64,000 bases of DNA from contig OZ038458.1 of NCBI GenBank assembly GCA_964036195.1, positions 2,728,001-2,792,000 on the forward strand. The letters are read 5' to 3'. The notes under the pieces are model-generated. The model was not told the DNA's origin. It did not search any database and saw nothing but the letters and a program-made list of their open reading frames with translations. The stretch is from Sphaerolaimus hirsutus. Taxonomy: Eukaryota; Nematoda; Chromadorea; Monhysterida; Sphaerolaimidae. Of the stretch, positions 23,401-31,439 are shown in pieces (the first letter of the stretch is position 1; each line of letters opens with the position of its first letter). Both the position numbers and the translations under genes were made by a program.

Positions 23401-26400
23401 ATCTTGGAAACACAGAACACATGCCAAAAACACTGACTGTGTGTGTTAGTATATAGAGTCTTATAAATGGCAGTTTTTGTTGACATCTGTGTTACTTACA
23501 AACAACAATTTAGTACTGGGATTTTGAAAAACTTCTGGCAAAATAATAACCCCCTCGAAATACCCACCCTCGTTTAACCCCCCCAAGTTTCCACTCTGAA
23601 AAAAAAACCTGGGGGGGGCAGCCAGCACGGGAGTTAATTCAAGGAATTACGGTATTTGATACCAAATTTTTTATGCCGATATTTCATTTGATGCCAATTT
23701 TCCATTGTTCTTTTTATTGCCTTTGCTGTGTTGGTGAATAAAATGTGCCAATGTGTGAATTAAATGTAGAAGCAGCACACTGGTTTGCAAAACTCCTTCC
23801 ACCATTTTTAATGCTAAATTATGGTAAAAATAAGGTTATAAAAACTGAGCAGAACATGAAGACAGTCCAAATTCTGTGTTTTAAGCTTAAGATTCAATAT
23901 TTTGCCAAAAAGATTCGAAAATTATTTGAAAAAATTCGAAAACTAGCCCAAAAAATTCGAAAATTGCCAAAAAAGATTCGAAAATTCGAAATTCGAAAAT
24001 TAAATTCGAAATTCGAAAATTATTTTGAAGAAAAATCCGAAAATTCGAAAATTCATTTCAGAAAAAACACTTAAAAATTTAAATACTTTTTTTCGACTGT
24101 TTGCCATCGTTACAGTGGACTATCCTTGATTTTTCATCAAGGAGCATGGTGCTTGTCAGTATTTCAAAATGAACTATTGTTTACATATTTACAGAACTTT
24201 ACATTTTTTCCATTTGTAAGAACTTACTTAATTTTCAAATTAGGATCAAAACAAAATTGAACAAAAGTTGTACACACGTTAGCTGACAATGAGTCAATGA
24301 CACGAAATGTCAACTGGTTCCCCCAATGCTCAGATGCAAACTGTTGTATCATGTAGCAAATGAAGCTGTACGTAGTGCTCATTAACGATGGCAAACCCCC
24401 GAGAAAAAAGTATTTAAATTTTTAAGTGTTTTTTCTAAAATTAATTTTCGAATTTTCGAATTTTTCCCCAAATTATTTATCGAATTTCGAATTTAATTTT
24501 CGAATTTTCGAATCTTTTTTAGCAATTTTCGAATTTTTTTGGCCAGTTTTTGAATTTTTTCAAATAATTTTAGAATTTTTTTGGAAAAATATTGAATCTG
24601 AAGCTTTAAACACATCATTTGGACTGTTTTCACATTCTCCTCAGTTTTTATAACCTTATTTTTACCATAATTTAGCATTAAAAATGGTGGAAGGAGTTAT
24701 ACGGACCAGTGTCCAACTTCTTCATTTAATTCACACATTGGCACATTTAATTCACCAACGCAGCAAAGGCAATAAAAACAACAATTGAAAATTGGTGTCA
24801 AATAGAATATTGGCATGAAATAAAATATTGGCATCAAATACTGTATTTCCTTGAATTAACCCCCCCCCCCCCCGGGGTCTATTACTTTGCCAGAAATTTT
24901 TAGAAATCCCAGTGCTAAATTGTTTTTTTTGTAAGTAACACAGATGTAAAAAATACAACAAAAACTGCCATTTATAAGACTCTATAGAGACTCTTATATG
25001 AGTACGTAGGCGGTACAAACCCTGTTCTAACGCAACACAGTCATTGTTTTTAACGTGTTTCCCAGATAACAAACCGCACAAACCTTCTCTATCCACCAAA
25101 TTTGGGGGCGGTATTTCGAGGGGAGGGGGGGTTATAAATTCATAGGGCAAAAATTGATGGGGGTATTTTGAGGGGGGGGGGGATATTTCAAGGAAATACA
25201 GTATAAAACGGATGTGTCGAAGTCCGCCTTTTCCGCCGCGGATGTTATTTCAATGTTTTTTTTTGTTACGTTTCGCTTTTTCATACGCGCCGCATATCAA
25301 TTGTCGCTTTATTTAGCACGTTGAACTTAAGAATGCGTTTTGTTGCCTTGAATTGCCTGAAAAATTCGAAAACTATTTTCGAATTTTTGAATTTTTGAAT
25401 TTTCGAATTTTTTGAAAAATAAATCGATTTTTAAGTGTTTTTTCTAGGGGTGAAATAAAAATTCGAAAATTCCTAAAAAATTCGAAAATTCGAAAATGTT
25501 TTCGAATTTTCGAATCTTTTTTGGCCATCGTTAGTGCTCATGTAAATATTTCTGTATGCAATAATGGTAATGTTACTCGTTTGTCAACAAGCTCACAATT
25601 GGGATGTGAACCAGTTGACATTTGGTTTTATTGTCAATTAATGTGTGTTGGATCACACTCACCAAAAACTTCCAAACTTTGAGTCTATTTTTGATGAACC
25701 CATTCACATTGACACAAGCCAATTTGATTGAACCATCAGCTGAATCCGTTCCTTTATCATCGGTGCGTTTATTTTTCGCCAGGAAACATTCACCCGAGCA
25801 GCACCAACTTTCCACTATTTGAGTGCTCCGCTTTTGTACCGCTTTCCTGTAAATGGGTTTAGTGTGGTTTTTTGGTAGTGATGGAATGGCGCCATGGCGC
25901 TGGCGCCATTTGAACGCCTTTTACGGATTTATTGGCTGGTGCCTGGCACGCGCTTTTCAAATGGCGGCATGGCGTCAGCGCTTGGCGAACATTTTCGGTT
26001 TCACCCGCTGCGATTATCAGTTCACCGTGTTTCCAAATGGAATGTATAGCATGGCCCTGTAAATATGTATACATAAGGCCATACATATTGTTGATGATAA
26101 AAATGTGAAATAATACATGGAAATAATTTATTTATAATTATGGAGTTGTAGAAGAATTCTGTCGATTTTAAGGTTAACCCAGACATGAAACTGCAATCGA
26201 AACATGAACAATCTCTGCCAACCACTTTCCAAATTCAACCACAGCCACGTGGACAACCCCCCAAAAATCACCCAAACTCCCACCCCCCTACCCCCCATAC
26301 CTCCTATGGGGTTTGTGCCAGGGGTGCACAGCTGGCAACACTACGCCCATGCACTGGGTCCTCCTGCACGCCCTGGCAGGGCCGTTAGCTTCCCCGTGGA

Positions 26401-28083
26401 ACAGCTGCTTGCGACTGGCTTGCAGGGGGTTGGTGCAGCCCGCGTTGGCGCACTTGACCATCGTGCGCGAGAGGGCGCCCAAGGGCGACTCGTTGGATGG
26501 AGGTGACTGTGTTTGTGGGGGGGGGGGGGGTGGGCAAGGGCCCATTCCGCAAAAAAGCCCATTCCGCATTTTTGCCCATCCCGCAAATTATGTGACCCAT
26601 CCCGCAAATGTGCCCATTCCGCAAACAGGTGATGCAACTTGCGGGATGGGTCACAAAATTTGCGGGATGGGCAAAAATGCGGAATGGGCTTTTTTGCGGA
26701 ATGCTACACTGTCGGGGGGTGCGGCTGCTTGTAGGTTTTTTTTGGGGGGTGCACGCCCAACGTTCGATCATGGCGAAAACTGTGCTGGTGATCTGCCGTA
26801 TTATGCGCTGAAGTGTGTTCATGCAGCTACTTTCAGATGTCACGAAATTCAGTGCAATTGGACTGTAAAGAACTGTAAAGAATTCAATAATGAAATGCGT
26901 GAAGTGTCAGTGAAGTACATTCGATCGGTGATCAGGTGTGATCAACCAGTAAACTGTGATCACGGGCGTGAAGTGCCAGGTGATCAGGCTCTACAGTGTA
27001 ATCACACGCTACGCTTCAGACCACCCCATTGCACTTCACAAGCACTGTTTTCTCTGTGGAATGTGGATTTAAACGTAAATTCGCTGCGCACACAAGCAAA
27101 ATACACCAGTGTAATTTGGGAAACTCATAAATTGATTTTGAACATATTTGAGTTTACCAAAATGAGGTGTTTGTCAACTATTTACATTTGACGGCGATCA
27201 AACGTGATTCATTCTGGTATACTCGGCAGACATGATACTCTACAATGAGTCGCATGATGTCATATCATGCACGCTGTATCCAACCCGTAGAACTCTGTTT
27301 TGGTGACTCGTGCTTACGCATATACGGAATGAAACTATTCAATTGTGCCTGTACAATTCAAACCCCCGTCAAAGTGTAGTTGAGTTTTTTGGCATGATGC
27401 CATCCAAGCGTCGTCTGGATCTGAATAAATACAAAGCGGGAACGTTTTCTGAATTCAAAATTTTGAACGTACCAAGTTTTCGTCAAAATGAATGGATAGC
27501 GTGTAACTTTTCTAAATATGAATTAGATTAAATGTAGGTAAACGTATAATCAAAAATTTGCAGCACCTATCGGCACAAAAATTGGAGTAAACGAGTGCGT
27601 AAAGAACAGCACATTATTATTTTCCTTCTTACTATCTTTATATTTTCTTTTTTACTCAATTCCTTTCTCGTTCGCTCTACAAGAACAAAATATAACTTTC
27701 CAATTTTGTAGAATGATATGTCCGTCGACTATACATATTGACATATTCACGACCCACTGTGTACCGTTTTTCTACCGTATTTAAGATGTATCGCACTTCA
27801 CTGTTCAGTAAGATGTTGAATTTCATTGACGCTCAGCGAAGGGAAACATAAGTGGACCAAACCTGTATAATATCATGTCTGCCGACTATAAACTGAAATT
27901 TGCTGGCGAAATAATAACCCCCTGGTGCGGGAAATACGGTAGGTGCTTGAAATATACCTGTTGCACCCTTCCGCAGATGTAGCACTCGATGGGCATGCCA
28001 GTTGGCTCAGTGCCAGCCCCTGCAGCGGTGGCGCTGGCTGCGGGTGCATTGTCGCCGGTCGGCTCGTTGCCCTCGGCCGACAT
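17264..28083 (-). CDS. EEP-fold (Exo_endo_phos type) protein gene, copy A2, 10 exons
   Basis: Exons on the minus strand: 28083-27958, 26506-26355, 25846-25663, 22801-22652, 21853-21742, 21085-20931, 19902-19769, 18288-18195, 17949-17761, 17416-17264 (stop TGA 17266-17264). All nine introns are GT-AG and every phase matches, giving 482 residues. Residues 1-113 are Ala/Gly-rich and then Cys-rich (C34xxC37, C61x4C66, C88, C108, C109, C113), possibly zinc-binding. Residues about 134-475 carry EEP landmarks in order: KLACVNVNG (N139), FDILIMSK (160-166), LPGY (196-199), GYGVAIYVRD, LAVVAAYR, VVIAGDANLD (D303, N305), ESIDCID and GHLMVY. This resembles the endonuclease domain of non-LTR retrotransposons, but no reverse transcriptase follows. 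Lys166 stands where the family has its metal-binding Glu, and Gly464-His465 where it has Asp-His, so catalysis is doubtful. The start ATG opens exon 1; the frame is also open just upstream, so an earlier start is possible. Function unknown. Confidence 0.75.
17761..17949 (-). CDS. EEP gene A2 exon 9
   Basis: 63 codons between TTCCAG|GGT and CCACAG|GTTCTG. Low-complexity Ala/Gly/Ser insert followed by SDKDIELPQ; no catalytic motif. Confidence 0.6.
18195..18288 (-). CDS. EEP gene A2 exon 8
   Basis: Bounded by GCCAG|ATTG and TATCAG|GTTTGT. It encodes a charged helical stretch (LKHKLEANEPLSARF, LESYESAFYQ), matching the variable region between GDxN and the C-terminal motif. Confidence 0.65.
18355..19256. 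mobile_element. hAT-like element, TIR CAGAGTTG
   Basis: Ends CAGAGTTGGAAAAACG and GCACAACTCTG with a perfect 8-bp target duplication GTATTCAG (18347-18354, 19257-19264). The subterminal parts are ACGTTTACGTTT repeats; an introner-family element is nested inside. Lies in intron 7 of the EEP gene. Confidence 0.8.
18815..18980. repeat. TGTAAAATGTCATG-family TIR element, nested
   Basis: Ends are CAATCCCAGACTCTGTAA and TTTTACAGGGTCTGGGACT, the same termini as the introner-like introns of the WDR76-like gene. Here it sits inside a larger hAT-like element in intron 7 of the EEP gene, so it is not itself an intron. Confidence 0.55.
19769..19902 (-). CDS. EEP gene A2 exon 7 (GDxN motif)
   Basis: Bounded by GTGCAG|GAAGGC and ACCAG|GTTGAG. 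It carries RVVIAGDANLDYSD, the GDxN motif of the EEP fold, with Asp303 and Asn305 retained. A CAGAGTTG-family hAT element starts 40 bp upstream of its acceptor. Confidence 0.75.
19943..20456. mobile_element. hAT-like element, TIR CAGAGTTG
   Basis: Ends CATAGTTGTTAAAACG and TTTTAACAACTCTG with perfect target duplication GTCCACAC (19935-19942, 20457-20464). Lies in intron 6 of the EEP gene. Confidence 0.8.
20931..21085 (-). CDS. EEP gene A2 exon 6
   Basis: Bounded by CGTCAG|GC and AATAAG|GTGCGT. It encodes PWYGLAVVAAYRHRD, matching the family's conserved strand ending in Tyr-Arg. Confidence 0.7.
21108..21280. mobile_element. Foldback MITE with TTTTGGTAAACTG arms
   Basis: Arms ACCATTTTGGTAAACTG and CAGTTTACCAAAATGG around a short core. 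It lies in intron 5 just upstream of EEP exon 6. Its right end matches 225-276 in A1, where the core has been replaced by a longer element. Confidence 0.6.
21742..21853 (-). CDS. EEP gene A2 exon 5
   Basis: Bounded by ACGCAG|GCG and CTAG|GTATGT. It encodes RLVGYGVAIYVRDNALD, the glycine-rich strand typical of retroelement-type EEP domains. There are three differences from copy A1, all silent. Confidence 0.75.
21966..22565. mobile_element. Poly-C/poly-G MITE, uninterrupted 600-bp copy
   Basis: TA-flanked, with ends CCGTATTTACTCGAAATACC and GGAAATACGG. It contains G-run and C-run arms and the family's internal block (CTAACGTAACACAGTCATTG-like). It lies in intron 4 of the EEP gene. Confidence 0.75.
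22652..22801 (-). CDS. EEP gene A2 exon 4
   Basis: Exactly 50 codons between GGCAG|GTG and CAG|GTCGGT. It carries FDILIMSKAN, where Lys replaces the usual catalytic Glu, and HLPGYAFMW. The 150 bases are identical in copy A1. Confidence 0.75.
22959..24112. mobile_element. hAT-like element, 1154 bp, TIR TAACGATGGCAAA
   Basis: TIRs TAACGATGGCAAA and TTTGCCATCGTTA with 8-bp target duplication CAGTGGAC (22951-22958, 24113-24120). The A1 paralogue retains a single CAGTGGAC (empty site). The interior is ATTCGAAAATTCGAAA repeat, interrupted by a TA-flanked poly-C MITE (about 23288-23655). No transposase is visible. Confidence 0.8.
24383..25533. mobile_element. hAT-like element, 1151 bp, inverted relative to its neighbour
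   Basis: Same element as 22959-24112 in opposite orientation, target duplication GTGCTCAT (24375-24382, 25534-25541). It also carries a nested poly-C MITE (about 24840-25205). The empty site is present in A1. Confidence 0.8.
25663..25846 (-). CDS. EEP gene A2 exon 3 (first EEP strand)
   Basis: Bounded by TTACAG|G and TTG|GTGAGT. It carries ESWCCSGEC and then KLACVNVNGF, the first conserved strand of the EEP fold. It differs from the A1 copy by one synonymous base. Confidence 0.75.
26355..26506 (-). CDS. EEP gene A2 exon 2 (Cys-rich)
   Basis: The acceptor is ACACAG|TCACC. The exon encodes VKCANAGCTNPLQ and RACRRT and is markedly GC-rich. The donor chosen, CCCA|GTGCAT, is the one that keeps phase with exon 3; it is the least certain junction of the model. 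Confidence 0.5.
26530..26702. repeat. Foldback of CCCATTCCGCA / CCCATCCCGCA units
   Basis: Direct units CCCATTCCGCA and CCCATCCCGCAAAT in the left half reappear inverted in the right half. It sits in intron 1 of the EEP gene about 25 bp upstream of the exon 2 acceptor. Related units occur at 59505-59545. Confidence 0.7.
27958..28083 (-). CDS. EEP gene A2 exon 1 (start codon)
   Basis: Exon 1 has 42 codons from ATG to CAG|GTATAT. It is Ala/Gly/Thr-rich and ends with the Cys pair CYICG, the first half of a putative zinc-binding module. Confidence 0.55.
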
Positions 28084-29308
28084 GACGCTGGACACAATGT
28101 TGGACACAAAATTGGATTTGGGCTGGCTGTATTAGTGTTACTTTATGTTAGTGATTTGCCTGCGATAATTGTTTCATCAATATCGTTGATCCTTTTTATT
28201 GTGACGCGAGAAAGATGGGTGGGTGGGTTTTAGGAAATAGAAAACAAAGGTCAAATTGACTAGGTAAATAACTTCGGAAAGCTAAAAACGGATTAAGAAA
28301 ATGAAAAGTTGGCACATTTTTACATGTGTCGCGTTTTTCTCTGATACCTCATTTCTTCTAATATTGATTCAATATCTGATATTGATTCAAATGTAGAATG
28401 TGTAAAAAAAAAGTGGTGAAAACTATAGAACGGCAGGTAAAGAATTTGACAAAAACAGCACGGCGTTCTTTTATTAAAATAAATACAGTAGATTAATGTA
28501 TGGGGAGAAGTCACGTCTCTATCAGCTAAAAAATATCAATTCAAGTTAAAAAAATCTGGCAGTATTTGACGTTTCTTTTCAACTTTATACAATTTCTTCA
28601 CTTGTGGAGTATCAGCAGAATTTGAAATGTTGTTTTACTTTTGTGAGCTGTAACCTATCTAATCTCTCTGGAAAAAACCTGGTGAAAAAAATATTTGTTG
28701 ATATTTTCTGATAGTATACTCTTAAAATTATGAGTCTCCTGAGATTTTCCCAATACTATATGCGATTTTTATTGTCGACAGGGTGCGATGCGGATATTCC
28801 AATTAAATTCACGCTGTTCTGTGGTTGTTTTAGAGCTGACTTGCCACGTTCTTGGCCGTCCCCAGACATGACTTGTGGCGGCTGGGCGACATTTTATTGA
28901 GTAAACTTAACAATGGCAAACAACAATTTGAAAACGTTTCGAATCTTAAAAAAAAGGTACTTGGGATGTACACCGGGATGAATGGTTATATTTTTCCGTA
29001 TTAAATTGCCTTATATGCTGTATGATATCATTTAGGTGCAAAGAGGATATCACTCACACCTGGGGTCAGTTTGAGAGGCGGGATTATTTGAGAAAACACG
29101 GTAGTTGCATAAGGAAGGGGGGAGGTGGTCTACATACAGATACATATATACTGTATTTGCTTGAATTATTGCCATTTGGGATAATCTTTTGCCAGACTTT
29201 TTTGAGGCGGGATCTATTCTAGGAGGGTTATTATTTCATCAAAATATTCAGACATGTATTCATTGACTCTTTACATTAAATATAATTTATTAACAAGATA
29301 ACATGCTA

Positions 29309-29958
29309 CCGTAAATGCTCTAATAATACGACAGGTGTCCAATAATACGACATCTCCAATAGTGCGACAGGTTTGGACACGTTGTGTGAAAATAATCCGA
29401 CACTCTCCAATAATGTGACACTCTTCAATAGTGCGACACCTGAGAAATAAAAAGAAAAAGCGCCGTAACCATGTGGCAATCTGCGGAAGCCGCGGATTCA
29501 ACGCTTTTGGACAAAGCGGCGGCTGGCGGCAGTTCTCAAGAGTCGCTCGGCAGTTCGCAAGAGTCGCTCGGCAGTTCGCAAGAGTCGCTTGGCAGTTCGC
29601 AAGAGTCGCTTGGCAGTTCGCAAGAGTCGCTTGGCAGTTCGCAAGAGTCGCTCGGCAGTTCGCAAGAGTCGCTTGGCAGTTCGCAAGAGTCGCTCGGCAG
29701 TTCGCAAGAGTCGCTTGGCAGTTCGCAAGAGTCGCTCGGCAGTTCGCAAGAGTCGCTCGGCAGTTCGCAAGAGTCGCTCGGCAGTTCGCAAGGGCGCCAG
29801 CCGCCTCACAACCGCCACTATTCACTGGCCGAGAAGTTGTTGATTCAACGAAAACAATAATGCGACACTCTCTAATAATGCGACATCTCCAATAGTACGA
29901 CACCTAACAATGTGCTGAAAAAAATAGTATGACTGTCGTATTATTAGAGCATTTACGG
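29309..29958. mobile_element. TA-targeting TIR element with internal minisatellite
   Basis: TIRs CCGTAAATGCTCTAATAATA and its complement, TA at 29307-29308 and 29959-29960. Subterminal repeats of CCAATAATACGACA type. It entered an older TTGCTTGAAT-type MITE whose halves lie on both sides. Confidence 0.75.
29528..29792. repeat. 21-bp minisatellite, 12.6 units
   Basis: Unit GGCAGTTCGCAAGAGTCGC plus CTC or CTT-type ends, twelve full units and a 13-bp remainder. Because 21 is a multiple of three and the unit lacks stops in most frames, it yields long artefactual frames such as SSQESLG or QFARVAR repeats. Confidence 0.85.
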
Positions 29959-30063
29959 TATTTTTATTTAAGTTGGACACAACAAATCCATCTCTAATTT
30001 GCTTAAAGGGGGAATTATTTGCCTAAATGGAGGAGGAACTTTTTCCCTTGCTCGTCTGACACT

Positions 30064-31009
30064 TAGTGATGTTAAAGGCACCGGGAAAAAAGCACCGCAC
30101 CGCACCAGCACCTTTGCCAACGCATGCAAAGGGCACCTGGCACCCTGGGGCACCGGCCAGAAAATGGCACCGCACCGCACCGGCACCGGTGCCTTTTGGA
30201 AAAACTGGCACCGGCACCGAAGGGCACCGGCGGGTTGCCAGTGCTAGCACCGAAAGGCACCGCACCGGGCTGGAATTTCTGAAGTAAATATCGGGCATTT
30301 TCTCAGTGGTCTCACCTTTGGAAGTGCATATTTCCATGAATTTTCAACCGATTTTGATGGTTGAGCACTTAAAATGATCATAATGATGTGGCAATCACTT
30401 TTATGAAGCAATTACAATGATTACAAATGAAAGATAAAATATTTAATTCACTACAATGTCCATAGCCACTATTGTCTACTGATCGGAGTCGTTGCTGTAC
30501 AGAGAATAGAACTATCTCTGTCATAAACTGACAACAAATTTTGAACAAACAAGTAGGTAAGATAAATATAAAAATTAAAAATGATTTAAAATTCAACAAA
30601 ATTTTAGATTTGCTCATCAAATCACGTATCGGGTATAATGGATTTCACAGTAGGTATATTTATTTGATGGGAGGTTTACAAAATAGGCAAAAACGGTTGG
30701 GTAAATATATCGCTGTTTTTTGAAATATGAATAAGCACATACTATGGACAAAATTGCACAGCACATGAAGCCTTGGCCGGTGCCTTTCCCGGTGCCTTTT
30801 ACTTTGACCCTGGTGCTAGCACCTTTGGCACCGGCAAAAAAATGGCACCGCACCGCACCGGCACCGGCACCGGTGCTATTCTGAAAAAAATGGCACCGGC
30901 ACCGGCATGGCACACCTGAAGATTGCAATGGCACCGCACCAGCACCGGTGCTGGTGCCCTTCGGTGCCCAGCACCGGGGCACCGGTGCCCCGGTGACTTT
31001 ACATCACTA
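30064..31009. mobile_element. hAT-like element with GGCACCGGTGCC arms
   Basis: Ends TAGTGATGTTAAAGGC and TTTACATCACTA; flanks CTGACACT (30056-30063) and CTCACACT (31010-31017). Arms are dense GCACCG repeats around an AT-rich core. Confidence 0.65.
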
Positions 31010-31199
31010 CTCACACTGGGGATTATTCAAGAGGGGGATTTATGCAAGCAGAGATATTTTTCACTCAAATATGTCTACAGACACATATGCATCTGTGTTA
31101 TTGTTGTATTTTCACTATCAGAAAAAGGGACAAATTATAACACATAGATTTCCTATAAATGCTTCTGCAATAATATTCAGGCTGAAATACTTAATTTTA

Positions 31200-31430
31200 T
31201 TGTTGGGGGCATTTTGGCACCTGGCACCATTGTTTCTGGTGCCCTTTGGTGCCCGCTGCCATTTTTCAGATGGCGCAATGGAGCCATTGGCGCCTGGTGC
31301 CATTTTCTCTGGCGCCCTTTTTGCTTGGCGCCCTTTGGCTCCCAGCACCAATTTCTTGAATGGCGTCATTCGCCATTGGCACATGGTGCGCCATTTTTCC
31401 TGGCACTTTTCCATCACTAGTCTGCGGTAA
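31200..31430. repeat. TAGTGATGG / GGCGCC-family repeat
   Basis: Dense GGCGCC and TGGCACC motifs ending in TTTTCCATCACTAG. Relatives: 3840-4030, 25875-26060, 20865-20915, 47055-47275 and 61120-61320. Confidence 0.55.
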
Positions 31431-31439
31431 CAGCTTGGA

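Larger units (their letters stand above)
21220..26065. repeat. Segmental duplication block A2
   Basis: Partner of 225-4050. It is longer because two hAT-like elements of about 1.15 kb entered intron 3 after duplication. Confidence 0.85.

Noticed and set aside
26313-27191. Longest open frame in the window (292 codons, plus strand)
   Set aside because: It runs antisense through EEP exon 2, then through the CCCATTCCGCA foldback and intronic DNA. There is no ATG start and no family signal; the exon 2 part is explained by the minus-strand gene.
29528-29792. Possible CRISPR array
   Set aside because: Units are contiguous 21-mers without spacers; this is a tandem minisatellite in eukaryotic DNA.
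29431-29895. Repetitive proteins of about 100-210 codons on both strands
   Set aside because: Products of the 21-bp minisatellite inside a MITE.
30948-31430. 160-codon plus-strand frame
   Set aside because: It crosses the boundary of a hAT-like element and the GGCGCC repeat; no conserved motif.
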